From Opisthorchis felineus (taxonomy: Eukaryota; Platyhelminthes; Trematoda; Opisthorchiida; Opisthorchiidae): a stretch of DNA of 64,000 bases. How positions within the stretch are numbered: the first letter of the stretch is position 1; each line of letters opens with the position of its first letter. This document shows positions 1-14,653 of the stretch, piece after piece. The stretch covers positions 347,211-411,210 of the forward strand of contig SJOL01013156.1 in assembly GCA_004794785.1 (NCBI GenBank). Reading direction: 5' to 3'. The notes beneath the pieces are model-generated. The model was not told where the DNA came from and did no database searches. It saw only the letters and a list, made by a program, of their open reading frames with translations. The position numbers were made by a program, and so were the translations under genes.

Positions 1-2999
1 AGCATGGATTGGCTCCACTTACAGGAAGAAATCTCCAGTAATGGAGAGTTCCCTTCTTATATTGAGAACCCAGTTTGCTTTCTGGTCACCCCAACCGCTG
101 CGCCAGCACACTGTGCGTCGCTTACGGGGGACTCTGTAACGTGAACGGGGTTACACATCAAAGACATCATCACTTAAGTTCCACGGTGGTTTGTTACAGG
201 TCGCGTCCCCCGCACCACGCAGCTTTTGATCGGATGTGCACCTCTCAACTTTTGTACAACCAATGGCAATGTGCAAAGAAGCAGGAAACCATGCAGAGAA
301 CAGGTGGTCAGCAAAATTGGCATGGCCGTTAGATTCTGAAGGTAATCTCATCCACCCAAACCAAAGCAGCTGATTCTTGTTCTCTCCACTGTTGGTTTGG
401 AATCAGGGTTAAACAAAGCCCCCTGGACTGAACCGTCATCCAGATTATAACACTTGACTTTCGACTTCGTCCTCCACTACGAGAAATCAGTGAGTGGAAC
501 TTCACTAGAGGCTGCATGATAGCACGAAAGGATTTCACTTGTGTACACAGGATAACATTACTGGGTTCCGAAGACAACCTCGATTACGCTTGATTGTTGG
601 GAGATCGTGCATATTGTCTGGCATACAGACGTGATAAATGCTAAAGTTTCGTCCATCAAGGATAAGGAGAATAAGGAAATCAGAACTACGCTTTGGAGGT
701 GATGACCCAACCAGTTCATTTACGTCAAATGTTTCCGCCTGTTTGATTTGGCAAGAGGTGAGATCTGTACAATGAAATCAATAGCCTTGATATAAGACCT
801 CCAATGGCTGCCATGTCCTCACTCACCGTCCCCTGACCCCCATCCGGAGAGAGGGCAGTTGGCAACGCGACTCAGTTGACTGGTGAGGGCTTTCATGCTT
901 CGTTGCCCCGTCATGAACTGACCGCCGCTCTGTTGTCTCCAGTCCATACATGGCTGGGCGAAGGGCGCTCAACGCCTCGATAGATCCTATAGCATACGAA
1001 GTACATGGCCTAACCAACGACACCTGTGGGTTGTGACCAGCTGATTTATCGAGGGAAAATGAAGTTTCCCGAAAACCACCATGCATGGTTCAGTATTACT
1101 GGTTTGATGTTCTCAGGAGACCAATGCAATGCTTCGGAGGCAAACACAGTGAGCTTTCGGAGTTCTTCCACACACAGTGGCCATAAAGGAGGATATATCG
1201 GACCACGGCATTGCACACTCTACCCCTGACGGCCAGTCAGATATCACTTCGGCGCCACAAATGTCAGAGGTCAGCAAACGCCTTCTCAATTCGAAAAGTG
1301 ATTCCGCATTTCGCCACTCCGTCGGTACTTATGCAACAGTTCCTTAACTGGTTCACCCGATAAGCCCGAAATCATCTTTTGTCCCTTTGGCGCAACACCA
1401 CCATTCCTGCCAACAGCCTTACGCAGTGAACGTCAGTTTATGAAACCTTGTTAGTGAACGCAGGTCTCTGTCTCAGTGACGATTTATACCTACAGATTCA
1501 AGCCAGCAGAATTCGCTTCCAGGTTTGTGCACCCTGAAAGTGTGCGCACATATCTCGGTTTCGCATTTTGCATAGCAGTACAAAAACCTTGACGTGTTTT
1601 CGTCGTTATGTGCCTGGAACACTACAGGCCGACTTGAATCCAAAGAGGCATACTGCAATGGGCTTCACTTCTGTGCTTGAATATGATTTGGGTAAACTGC
1701 TCTGTCTCCACTAATCTTGAAGCTAAGGACGAGTACTAAGAGCGGTAGGAGGACTTATTGAATTCCAAGATCATTCAGTCAACACCCAAAACAACGAATA
1801 GAGGTTTGTGTAATCCGAACTGTGCGGGAACTCGACGTACCAGTTCATAAATAATGCACCTAGTTCAAAAACAGTACTTCCAGAATAAAAAAAATAATAT
1901 GCGTGTATCACTCGCTGAAACTCTGGAGAGCAGTCTGCGAAGCAAACTGCATTTTGTCATCATAATTGACCTTTCTTTTGTTGATCGGAAGCTTCAAGTA
2001 AGAATACCATCGTTCTACCAAAAAAAACAGAATGAATTACTCGCGAACTTCACAGTGAGATGGGATTTTGGGAGTATCGCACATGTTCACACTCACCAGA
2101 AGGGGGTTGGGATTCTCAAAGAGCATCCGCGGTTCGGAGGACAAGTTTGAAGTGCGTAGAATGTCATGCGCGGCTAAAGAGTCTACACAGTTAGTGGCTT
2201 CAATAACAGATGTTAGAGTCAGTCCCAGTACTCCCCCTTTCATTTCCGTAGGTGTGGACTCATTTAGACCTCTGATAGTGTGAGGGCATGAAAGTATTCC
2301 CGCGCAGTCACATGATCCATTAGGGAGCCAATTTTGTCCCTACCTACTCCTGTGAGAAAAGTCATACTGGCTCTTAGGGGGCCTTACCAAACCTGGTTGC
2401 TTGAGCTGAGTGCCCTCAGTTTGTTGTATTTTCCTTGCACCGTCAAAAGGCGCGCTAGTTCATCTGCTTATTCCTCTTTTCTCTATGTCACCGTGAAGTC
2501 CCTTATGCAGACTTGTCTGCTCGAAACATGGCCTTGTTTATATTTGCCCATCTTTCGTTCCCATTACCAAACTGCGCAACTGCACCTTACTCCATCGATA
2601 CCGCGTATGTTTATATTCTTGCACGTTTACGGTTGAGGTCACATTCACGTAAAACTCACTGGTTGCGGATCACTGAAGGCTGCTTAGCATAGGCACATTG
2701 ACCATTTACCAGTACGTAAATGACCTGAGCGTTTTAAAACCTAGTTTGGTTTTCATACAGAATACTGTTCCTTCTCACCACTCTCTAACGATCATCCTGT
2801 GATGACGCCCTCTAATATATAACTAGGGTTTCCACTCATACTTTGCTTTACTAAGATTTGCAACCAAAGTTACTCCCACGTCAATAAATAGCACGTTTTG
2901 ATCAAATGTTTAAGTAGTGTTGTGTCAGGATGAACGTTGTTTCAGTTACAACGTGGGGCTTTCTTGTGCAGCACTTTTGGTTGAAAATTATTGGAAGAG
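1..2999. other. No gene recognised
   Basis: Only short, low-quality open frames on both strands. No repeat, RNA gene or splice-bounded exon could be supported. Confidence 0.6.
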
Positions 3000-3240
3000 A
3001 GAGATTCAGCTGATCTTCAGTTGAATCTTCCGTTGGCACCGATTTAGCTTGTAACTGAGTGTATAGCTCCATCTACATGCAACTTTGCCTTCGAGTAACA
3101 AGTAGGATTGATGGATACTGGAAAACGACGCCTTTCTGAATAGCCCCAAGAAGGACGAAGCTGGTAGTGAGTTGTCGTAGCGTATACATTGGCCTCATTA
3201 GTAGTGTTGTGTCGTGCAATGCCTTTCTACCTATTTCTTT
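3000..3240 (+). repeat. Decayed hammerhead-repeat copy
   Basis: GAGATTCAGCTGAT, a GAGTGTAT block and GAGTAACA match the family in order. The ribozyme remnant reads CTGAATA...GGACGAAGC, so both conserved core segments are mutated. Confidence 0.5.
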
Positions 3241-3878
3241 TTTAATAATATTCAGAAAACGTTTAGCTCATTGGCGTCCGTCACGTGAACCTTAGATCCA
3301 GACGTATGCATACTCACAGTAAGGCGCGGTGTATCTAAAAATCGATGTTACGTGTATGGGAGGCAAACTCTTCCATCTTGCAAGGTATAGTGTAGTTCTC
3401 CAGATTTTCGAACAGTTCAAGTCAAACAGCAATCAGGAGACAATTTCGGGTTTGAAAACTCCGTTTAAACCAAATTATACAACAACCAAGAAAGTGTACG
3501 GTATTCAGAACAACGTGGATGTTGAGATTAAATTTAGCACTCCGGAGATAGGAGCGTAAAAGGGTTAGTCGATACCTTAGTACTTCAGACTCCCTTCAAA
3601 TAGTCTCTCTGGGGAAGATAGGCGATATTTTTATACGGGGCGTCTAAAGCACCTCAAACATCAAATATTATTCGACTGGCGGATATTGACTTCAGCTTTG
3701 GGTGGGTGATCAGTGATGTTATTCATTTGTTCTTGGAAGCGTGCCTGAATCCTCATTCAGGCTGTTATGGGCATAAATACTCATGAAGCTTGTAAGATGC
3801 ACATTGTGGTGCGTTCTATTAGAAAAAACACAGCTGTGTGACAGTAAACCTAACTTTCATAATAAAACTTAGAGCTTT

Positions 3879-4063
3879 CAGCAACCTTGTGAGTAGTTTC
3901 CTTTATGAAGATATACTGCGATATCTCGAATATCGTGCCAACTAAAACATGAGGCGGTCTTTGTACAGCACATTCAGCTGAAGAATATCGTAAACAAGAG
4001 GTTCAGTTGAGTCTCTCGTGAAAACCAAATTGATTGGCAAGTGAGTGTATTTCTCGAAAACTT
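3879..4063 (+). repeat. Hammerhead-repeat copy lacking the ribozyme
   Basis: From CAGCAACCTTGTGAGTAG through CGATATCTCGAATATCG, ACATGAGGCGGTC and GAGTCTCTCGTG to the GAGTGTATTTCTCG end, it follows the same order as the copies at 24861 and 38271. It stops before the ribozyme part. Confidence 0.65.
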
Positions 4064-4639
4064 AGACTTATTTACTGAGTAGAACAGTGAATCTTCAGTA
4101 GTTAGAAAGAAATATTTTGAATAGCTTACTCTTGGAGTGATTCCCGTGGAGAAGGTGGTTTTTGTATCGTACTACGTCTACGCAATCTACGAAAGCAGAC
4201 TTCCCAGGTTGTGATGATTATATTGCGGAGTTTGTTAGGATCTAGAGAGTAGACTTCTGAAACTAGGCTTACTGAACATTTCTAAGTGAACAACTCCACA
4301 TTACTAATTATTGGACCTAAAGTTCGCATGGTTATGTGCTCTTAGCTTCCATACAAACTGGACTAAACAAATGCGTAGTTCGTGGCCGAAAATTCGAGAC
4401 GTGTGTGGTTGACTAAGGTCCTGCTTGAAACACGGAAAGCGTAGGCGAACCATCTTAGATGAACTGTGGACTGTTTTAGCGTCTTACGGACAAGTCCAGG
4501 TTTCACGATCACATGTCTATCGTTCGAACGATCGTCCTTCTATCCTGGCGCAGTCCTGGTGAGTTCACACCAAACGAGGGAAACGATGGACTCGAGTTTC
4601 GCTATTATTAAAACTGGTTAGCAGTGCATACCATTGGCC

Positions 4640-4708
4640 GTGCCGGGGTTTGAACTCCGCACATCGGACATGTGAGGCAAGCCTGTTAGCACTATCCCAC
4701 CAGTGCAC
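4640..4708 (-). repeat. tRNA-like relic or SINE head
   Basis: On the minus strand TGGGATAGTGC resembles an A box and GAGTTCAAACCCC a B box. GTGC and GCAC can close the ends. The T stem and acceptor stem do not pair fully, so this is not a working tRNA gene. It may be a tRNA pseudogene or the head of a SINE. Confidence 0.45.
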
Positions 4709-7700
4709 GTTAGAGACACCTGAATCTACACGTCCAAACAGGCGAACATTTTCACGCTTTAGTGATGTGACTAGTTGGCCAGATGGCTCGAATGACGATT
4801 CAGTAACTGCTCTGATTGTGTCAGTCGATTGGCCGGCCTGCCAGGGCTTCCCAATGAGGTAGCTTCATTGCTTGTATCCTACAGCCTTAAACTGACGTTC
4901 AAACAAGCTGATGTATTTTGAACCGGATACAGTTTAAGGTAGTCATCTATTGTCAAGACAAATTCCCTCAGTCCGTCTGTGAAAAATTTTGAAATCATAC
5001 CTTAATCAACGCATCGAATACCGATTACCTACTTGTTTCAGCAAGAATGTAATTTAGTCTTCGCCAAGAAAACTGGCCCGAAACTGCAAGCAACCTTCTA
5101 AGGCCATCTTCAATCAGGCAGATTCATATATATATTAGTTAGAGAATTCGGGTTAATAAATTCTACGGAATAACCCAATCATGCTGGAATGTATACGTTG
5201 TTATTGTGCTCTAATCTTAGTTGGTGGTCCACGCTGGTCAACATTAAACTTCGTTGTGTGCAAACAACGCGCATGTTGGATTGGTTGTGTGAAAAAAATG
5301 CACCGGAGATTGATCGGGGAGTGGTTCGGTGAGATTGGGAGAAAGTAGTAGAGTATGCATGTCATCGAGGACAGTATGTGCGGAGTAAAGGATCTCGACC
5401 TCATGGTTTCGATTGATTCTCAGTGATCTTAGGATACTTGCTGGAAGAAATTTAGTTCACAGGCGCTAAGTTTCCATCTGTTGTGATATCAACGGGGGCG
5501 CACATTTTTAAGCAAAGCTCATCAAACAAGGTCGATTTGGGCTAAATGCGGTTAAAATCATACTGAGAAGCGAGCAACGGTGAGAGACAGCAAAACAGCT
5601 CGGAGCCATCGGGTGGTTTCCCAAAAGTCTAGAAGAGTAAAAACAAGTAAGAACAGTTTCCAGTGTATCCATGACGAGATCTACCTGAAAAAGTAGAATA
5701 GTTCTGGGATATAAGGAATGAAGTTCCGAACAACTAGTTGTCAGTGCAGGACGCGCGAATCCCAGTTGGTGGTACAATCAGAAGCGACTATTTTTCTGTG
5801 ACGAGCCAAGTAAATTCTCGGGACTACCATATCACGCACGAGAGAAACATATTTCTTGTACAAATAGCTAGATATAGCTCCGCAAAACTTAAAACGTTAA
5901 CGGAAACAGTATGTTAGTGATGAGAATAACCTATGGGTAAATAAGCTTGGAAGCTTTGGATTTTAGTGGTGTGGGAGACCAGAAGGAAGACAAAAAATGC
6001 ACAGATGTCCTCAACCAGATCCCCCAATTAGGGACAGTTATTCCAGTTTGAAACTTCATGTCCATGAGGATAGATAAATACTTCTTACACATAATATTGT
6101 ACGGTGCAAACCAGTCTCCCACGAATCTCAAATAAAAAGCTTTTATTTAGTTCTTCTGAAAGCCGTTATCTCCTTCTGCAAACTTCTCACCAGTTTGGAG
6201 CAGTGGTATTCACATATGTTGTACAATATTGTACCAGCCATTCACAAATTTTGTTATCACTACAGTGAATATCTGGTTAAGTTTTGCACGGGCACTCAAC
6301 TTAGGCTCAGACTTAGGCTACAAAATCAAGGCAGTCGTATATTTGTCACATCCTGTGAACTGCTGTTAATGGATTCCGCGTACATGTCATTGATAAAATG
6401 GAGCTGCTGATGAATTCAGGCAATGAATTTGAAACAAATTCTGTGGTTCCACTTTTCTTGTGCAGTCATATCAAATTTTCAATGCAGAATCGCTTAGAAC
6501 TTGATAGTGTCTTCATCAGTGTCCTATCTGTTTTCGGTATTTACGGGCCCCATTCTGTCGGTATACCTCACCACTACACGCCGGATCTGCTTCACGAAAG
6601 TCACAGTAGGAAATAGTATTCAACCAGTTATGCGTCTACTTCCGAACAGCACGCCTGTCGGTCCGAGAATGACGCATACATGAGCACGGTGACTGACAGA
6701 ACCACCTCACTTCTAGGTAGTCCTGAGCTTTCTCGATTCTGTGAGCAGCTAACAAATTAGCTCAGCTTTTGCTTCGTCACCTGGTATAGATCAGTATAGA
6801 TCAGATCACTGACAGATCTTCTCACCCCAGATGAGGCGTTTCAGACGACAGAAGTGGAAGGCTAATAGTTGTGGTTGGCGCAACTGAAGAACTGTCCATC
6901 AAAGCCCATCATAAAGAACGTGGAAAGTTCATGGGGGGCTGTATATCAGGAGGCTTTTGGGAAACCGTGTTTTTCGTGGATGCTGACATATGCCGTAGTG
7001 ATTTTCGAGATATCGAGAAAATAAACTGAGACCTCACTATTCCTCCTAACCTCTTCCATGCTGTCAGTACCACATGCTGTTTTCGTATCAGGCCATTTCC
7101 ATGTGAGACAAATATTCGCGTCTCGCTAGACTGAAAAAAATCAGCTCGCTGATGACTGCATCCCCACTAAGAGAGGACCTTCCTGGATGCAGGACGAGTC
7201 TCAATGGCCATACGGCTCTTCTGAAAGACCTGAGTTATGGGAAATAAGCCTAGGCATACATGAAATCTGAGCGAAATTTGTTAAACCCAGTCAGCTCTGC
7301 CGAACACTGGTCTCAAAAGGAAGGTTAGGACAATACTGCTACTACCCGATAGACGTTTCGCCTTAAATCCCGTTGCACAATCAAACAGTTGTGACGAAGA
7401 GAGGCTAGATAGCACTACCAGTAACGAAGTTACTTTCTTCGACGTAACGACTCTGCGTATTAGGAGATTTCATCATGAGTTTAACTCTATTGATTTTGGG
7501 AGACAAACTCAGTCAAAGAACGCGATCTACTTTGAAACACTGGGTCCCCTTGAGCCATTGCATCAATACAAACTGAATGCACATCAAGAGAAGGTAGTGG
7601 TTTGTTTAACCCACTCAGCCGCCAGACACAAAATGTGTACATTTTATATGAAAGGGTCGGTGAAAGATGCTGAACGAATAGATATGTAAGGGTGGAAGCC

Positions 7701-9535
7701 AGCAGTTAATTGACCGTGGCAACCAGCTTTCAAGAGCCTTCTTGAGCTCCTGACTGGCTGATGAAATATGATCACTATGAATTCAGCTAAGTAAATAAGC
7801 CCTGGGTTATGGATGGAAGTTTCGGATCTGTTCAGTAATGAGCCTTCTTCTCATGGTTTACAGCTGGTTGCTGAGGTGTCTAACGGGAACTGTAACATCC
7901 CACGATATCCCGTTTCCATCTATCTGTTTCATTTGAATGGTTTATCAAGCTCATTCCTCCAAGGCTAGAAATTATTTTGCAGTCTACAAGGCTTCGTTGA
8001 AGTGGTAATGGATCACGGAATAAAGCCTTAACTGAGACCACCCCCGAGAAAGGCCAAAATAATCCTTCCCCTTGACGACCACTCTATCAGGGGATTACTC
8101 CACATTTGCACTCAGCGCCTACTGATGAAACACGCTTGCGTGCAAAGTGCGTTTTTCATAATCACCTTGTCTCTGGAAAATGCGACGAGCACCGGGGTCC
8201 TCAGTTTAGTTTGAGTAAACTTTGAAGTTTTACACGAGGCAGGAACTAATTTATGCTCTGCGGTATTTCCTTGCCACGAGACCCTCGATCGTCATGCCTC
8301 CTAATTTATTTTTTTACCTTTTTTACGTACTCGCATTTTTATTAGTAGTATGGCAGCAGGTCATCAACTGCCTTGTTCATTTGGGCGCAAAGGTTGAGCA
8401 TGCTGTTCATTGGATCTGGTCAGTAATAAATAGATAAAATTCTGTCTTAAATGGTCTATAACCATGCGCTGTGCCTGCTCTGAGTGGTTTATATGGATGC
8501 TGATTCGAAGTAAGCGAACCCCATAGCAAAATACTAAACTATAGTCTTGTGAAAACAGTATCACCTCTATGACACTGCTTTGGAAATTTTGTTACTGAAC
8601 GCATTGGATATGATAGTCACGCGACTCTCGGTAGTGTAGTTCTCTTCTTATGAGAATAAAAAATCTGGGGCACAAGACGCTGCCCTATTCGTTTTATTAG
8701 ATGAGAAGGAGATTTTCCGGTTTACGAACTGAATGAAACAAATACAACAAGGAAGCCAGATGTTTTTTTCGGTGACGAAACTTATCCATTACAGTCAGTA
8801 GGAGTAAGTACTGTATGAATGTTTTCAGTAGTCTAGGTTTCAGCGAACAAAATGAATGAGAGTACACCACTTTACGAAGAAAAATAACTACAGGGTAATT
8901 AAATAAAAGGTGCAGGGGATCACCTCAGTGGATCCCATGAGGATTAGGGAGGACGTTCGGTCACCCGGTGTTGTTCCTATAGTCCTATCAAAAGTCTTGA
9001 TGGGCTCCATGTCGGCCTTAATTTATTAATGTAAAGCCACAGTTGTTTCTAAGCGTAAAACTCGTCGTTGGCCGCTGTTTACATAGTTTGCGTCTCAGGG
9101 GTGTATCAGCTACTTGTGAGCAAAAAGGGACTGCAGTCTGTTCTGTAGGAGCTGTTTGGATGTCCTCAGCGCGCTCACAGACGGCTCTTGGAATCCGAAA
9201 ATTCTAGAGAGCACAGAAGAATATGTTTTGGACCAGTTTCCTTATTTCCACGAGAGTTTAGCGGTCGTGTGACAGTATTTTTAAACAATTTTTCAAGTAG
9301 CTCCTCAACATTCGGCACCAGTGAGGTTGAAATAGAAATTGGCGAGGTCTAAGGAGGGACGCCTCAAAGGTGCACATCTTGTTATTTGCTAGCATCATTC
9401 CCATATGACTCTCGTTCCAGGTGAATGCACGAGGAATGAGCCCTTTTATGAGGGTTGGAATGTTTGTCTCCGCAGATTATTTTGCCTTATTCTCTGACAC
9501 GGTGATGACGCTAGATGCGGCATTTGAGTGTGAAA
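4709..9535. other. No gene recognised
   Basis: AT-leaning unique-looking sequence with no open frame over 90 codons and no recognised repeat. Confidence 0.6.
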
Positions 9536-10561
9536 TTAATGATGCTTACTGAGTGGTTTGTCCTGAAGAGAGTCGTTAATTAAATATTCGTAATGTCTAG
9601 TTAGTTTTTTGTCCTTCAAGGTAGGGTAGGGGCTGGAAAGGAGCCAGATACCAGTCCGGTGTGTGCCACACACAGTCATGCCGGAAAATGTTTGTCCCAT
9701 GGGAGTTTTCTCCAGGTATCCGGGTGATATAAGTTTGCTGGACATATGGTCTGGTCTGAGGACACCAAGAAGTGCGATGATAAATGAGATATTGTACATA
9801 GATCGGAGGTGATGTGTACAGACAAATCGTTTTTTTCGGCGCATCTGTGTGGGAAGGAGATTTTTCCTATGGTGATACCGGTGTACGGGATACCAGGTTC
9901 TACTGAGCGGTGAGAGATGGTACCCTCCCATAAACTTTTCAAGGATCTTCCCTTCGGTATATGCGGTTAACTCTCCGTCTAACAACTGGTCGGCTACCGT
10001 TCCACTAGTGACTGTACTGTTGATTTTCCCACATCTCACTTTTTCTGGTTAAGGCTGTGTAACTGCAGTAGGTGCCCCAGAGGATTCCGCAGAATAGCCA
10101 GTCGAATTGGCTAATCAGATGTCTTCGTGGACAAATCTTCGTCTAATATCTCTGCTTTCGCAATCCATTTGAAGAAGTCGTAACTCAGCAGGCTTAACGG
10201 CACTTCCACACGGTGCGTGTGGGGGAATTTCACACTGAGAAACTTCGTCTGCTTCTGACAGCAGAAGAAACTTACTCCGACCTCCGACTTCTCGTCTAGC
10301 ATGAGCTGAATGTCTCATAGAGAGGTTACACAGGAGTTTAACGAGGGTGAGCGTTATTACTGGTTCGGGGTTACTCAGGTCATCCATACTTCCTTCATCT
10401 GTCTTGCTGGTAGACGGGTACTTCTTTGAAGAGGGTTTGGATCTTTGTATAATATGTTCGTACTGCAGAAGGCTGGAGCAGTTGAATGAACTCCGTTCGT
10501 AGAATTTGAAGACACTAACAAGAACAAATAACCAATAAATTGACAAAGTTAACTGATTCAA
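9536..10561 (-). other. Cluster of unrecognised ORFs
   Basis: Two long minus-strand open stretches (10115-10561, 148 residues; 9536-10039, 167 residues) and overlapping alternatives. A GTAAGT donor falls inside the first at about 10277. Neither product is recognised and the competing frames at 10111-10302 look equally plausible, so exon limits cannot be set. Confidence 0.25.
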
Positions 10562-13500
10562 TATCGACTACCTGTCTAAAAATAGTCTGTTGGATCCGGT
10601 AGCCTGTGTCAGAAAGGCCACCAGCCATGTTGCAAAGAACCGGTTAACATACAGTTAACATACGGATTTATGGGCTTGCCCTCTGCCTCCAGCATCAGCT
10701 TACAGGAGAAATAATAAAAAAAATTGCCGTCTTTACGAAGGATCCTTTTGTCAAAAAGTCACTTGGGCCAAATTTAACAAACTACTCATTGACAGAGGTT
10801 CAAGTGGCTAACCCCAAATGTACAGAGCAATACAAAGTATTGGTGTACAAAGTTTGTCATAGGAACTAGAGAATTTGTCAAAATTTCCTAGTTGACTTCG
10901 AACGACGGAGCTCTCCGTGGAATATAACTGTGTGTGCAAACCGAACAAATTCAGATCGAACAAAGGCAGTCCGACTATTGATTTGTTGTTGTTCTTTAGC
11001 CGTTCGTGCATCGATCCATGCTACCAACTAGCTTGGTATGTTTTTTCATGAAAAACGAGACGAGTGACCGGTGGTGCCATTTGTTTCTGCTTCAGTGACT
11101 GTCATCTCATCTTTTGCTACCCGAAGCTGGGCACGGAAATTAAGGTACTGTTTTTCAGCAGTCTGCCAAGTTTGCACTGGCAATCTAATCTTACCTACTG
11201 AGCAGCAAGAACCATTCCCCGACTGGAATCTCTCTGGCAGGCAAACCGACGTATCTCACCCTGCCGTCTGCATACGAAAATTTTGCACATTCGTTATGAA
11301 CACCCTATCATTTTGCTTCTCAAATGTACGGAAGACACTAAGCCCAGTTCAGGGCTCAAAACATCGGATAAGAGGCACTTAAGGTTGCACACAGTGCAGT
11401 GGAAAATCGGTTGAGCTCACAAGACGATATCTTCAGACCGATCTCGAGAAAATTTGAGACCCGCGTCAAGAAATCTTACAAATGATAAGGCGATACGCTC
11501 CCAGGATTGGAAGTTATCTGAACTTTAAAAAATTTAGGGTTCATGGGGGAGAGCTTAACGTACATTGGTGCGGTCGGTGAGGGCTTATCCATTTTTTGTT
11601 TTGTTTCATTTTGTGCTGTGGCACCACAGTTGTTGGAGAAACGACTGATATCTCGTGGTTTTGCCCATATTCACTTTGTGTATTTGTCGTGGAATATAGG
11701 ACGTCAGTATTTTAACTATGGGTGGTGTCGTGAGAGTCAAACTGTTGAATAATCTTTCCTTTGTTATATCTATTCAGCCGATCTATAAATCTATAAAACT
11801 GCCGCGATCTCGTTCAAGTTCCAAACTTCAGTGGCTGTATAAAGTCCTTGAGTTGCCAACACAACATTACTTCTAACGTTCTCCATTTAGTTATGTGGAA
11901 AGTAAGTGGTAAGCAATGATATTTTTATATTGTATTGATCATTCTGTTAAGAGAACACACTCCAAAAGACCTCTTCTCCTCAGCCAGCGTTTCCAGCATT
12001 CCCTCCGGATTATCTCTCCCTGAAAAGACTACGGGTTTTCAAAGTAACCCTTAATTCAGTCATATTATGAGGGAAATGAACTTTGGGTGCTTGCAGTTGA
12101 ACAAGACCATGGTATCCAAAAGAAAATGGTCAATGGACAGAAAAAAACACATGTTTATGCCGCTATATAATTGGTAAGAATTCCAAGTGATAGACACGTG
12201 AAGATCTTAAGGACTCACTGTAGCAGAATTCAGTTGCCACGATATTACTGATTTTTGATAAGAAGTAGATTTTAACCTAACGTCCGTTTTTGCACATATA
12301 TATAACTGTTCTCACTACACATTTAAAGACCAGACACTCAGGATGCTTTCCTGACAACTTCAGAGAAATAAGTGGCAATCAATTTACTGGTATAGTTAGG
12401 AACTTCTGTTGGTTAGGGTGGGAGTATTTGTTGTTAACGTGCGAGCCGGTGACGTCTACTTGATTGGTGATGTAATTTTTACAAACCAGTTCCAAAAGAC
12501 AACGTGTGACTTCTGCCATATACTGCATGTGGTGATTCTCATGGCTAAACAAATAACGCCGCAGCGATTGGAGCAGCGTTTGACTAACAATGAAGCTCAT
12601 CGGTATACTTGAAGTGAGTTGCACTGTCATAAATTGTATGGGTGCTAGTTTTGGGAAATCTCACCGATTTATTATGTCTGACTTAAAACTCGGTCAACCC
12701 TGTAACTTATTCACTTATTTTGATGAAGCTTTTGTGTCATAATTGAAAAGTTCCCAGTAATATATCCACCAACTGCTTACAAAACCGCCCTGAAACGAGG
12801 ACTATTCATTCGTTTCCAAGCATCTTACAATTGACTGAATGACCTGGGTACTGTCGTTTTCAACAGGGACTGCCAAAAAGAGCTGTAAACTAGGAGATCT
12901 TCCTCGAAGTGACCTCAAAGCACTTGCAAATTCCTATAAAAGTTATACGATATCTGATGGTATTCATTTACTACCCACAAGAAAACCACCTTCGAACCGC
13001 TGGTTTATGAAGACCAGATTTTTTCACCGACGTGGATTTGAAGGCAGGATTTAGACTTCTGCACGATTTCATTTTGCTTTCAATGGAGCATTTGGGAAGT
13101 TCACAGCCATTCAACACCCACAAAAATAGTTGTCTTCAACCCTGGTTCCCGATAAAGAGCTAAACTTGAAAAAAGCTTGCTTCTACGCAAGTTTTTTTGA
13201 ACTGTGCATCAGGTCACACTGGACGTATGACCGGAAAGTTCGGTCAGCCAATTAGGGAACAGATTTCACACTGGCCTGAAGAAAGATAGCCATAGTCTGC
13301 TTCAGGGTGCAGTATTTGGGAAACAGTCACAACAAAGTAAGTCTTCTATGCGTATCTAAGAACACCATGAGATCCAACTCGATCATTTCGACCTAAAACT
13401 CTTGCAGTGATCGAGTTACTTGCAAGACAAATTAGGTATTGCTATTGGTAGGCGAAAAGTCTGCTGTGTGTCGTAAATCAACCTAGCGTCCCACGAGCTC

Positions 13501-14442
13501 GTGACACCTTAATGTTTATTGGTGTCCATTCCCCTACAAAAACACCTAGACCTATAGCCAAAAATGCGCATAGGTGGGCATAATACTACTCCCCACACGA
13601 ACAAACGTCCCCAGTTGACGACATTTTACTTTTTTGCTTTGAGTCTTATGCGAATTTCAATTTAAGGGACTTGAACTAAACCGGAATGCGTCTGTGGTAC
13701 TCTTCAATCAATCGATTCAACCCAGAATACCTTACCTTGCCTTTATTGCCATCTGACTATACTTTATTTACTCTTAGTATGCCTATAAAATCCAAAACAA
13801 ACAGATTTATCTGCATCATCATGCTTTAATACAACATCCACCGGTCCTGTGAACACTGGTGTGTGCTGAGGACAGAACTCGTCTGTTTTCGTTACCAACT
13901 AAAGTCGACGAGGTATTAGTGTCGTAGTTAAATACCAGACTGCTCGAAATTTGCTTTTCATCCGCCTTTGGTGAATATCTGTTAACTGAACTTTTCATGA
14001 CTTACCATGCCAGTGCACTTGATGCTTATGCGCACACTTCAGCAACAGTTCGAGGAACTGCACAGATGATGGAATAAAAAAGCTTTCCTACTCGATAACG
14101 TGTGTACCCGAAACCCGCTCTGTGTCATATTAGCTTGGTATCTATCTGCGGTGTGGCCTTAAAAACCAGCGTACAGTTAGGCAGTACAACAGAAAACCGC
14201 ATATTATCCCGGGCTGGAGCGGCTGACTTAAACACTTGATAAACACTGTCTGGGAGTTATTTAGACCCACATTTTAAATGTTCAAACTGTCCGGCATAAA
14301 AGGGTTGCAGAATGCTCCCAGTGAAGCTAGTCAAAGAAAATTAACAGACATGCTTTTCTAAAACCCCGTAGGGAAGTGTCGTTCGTCCTCCTTCACACAT
14401 CAAAGGAGAACGAACCAGATGCATTTATTCTACAGAGTGTAC
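10562..14442. other. No gene recognised
   Basis: Short open frames only. The one at 12839-13054 (+) has mixed composition but no splice signals. Confidence 0.55.
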
Positions 14443-14653
14443 CTCGCTAGTGTGAACGACAGTATTACTAGGTAAGCCCATTCTCGGCCTGAACCCAGCT
14501 GTCTGGTGCTTGATAACAACCCCTTGCGATCTTTGTTCATTGTGTTTAACTTGAAGAGTTGAAATAGAAAACCCTGAGGAAACACTTCCAGAAAACATAT
14601 TAGTCTCCCCGTCTTTCAAGTTGCCAACAAAAGTTACATCTGCGCGGGAGTTT
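14443..14653 (-). CDS. Possible exon of an unrecognised gene
   Basis: Acceptor TTTCTGGTTGAG and donor GCGAG/GTACAC enclose an open frame that begins NSRADVTFVGNLKDGETNMF and continues with SISTLQVKHNEQ and GVVIKHQTAGFRPRMGLPS. Mixed composition with few rare residues suggests coding. No family is recognised. Confidence 0.3.

Noticed and set aside
7340..7380. TTTCGCC run considered as a minus-strand hammerhead
   Set aside because: No TCATCAG core at the required distance; no minus-strand hammerhead was found anywhere in the window.
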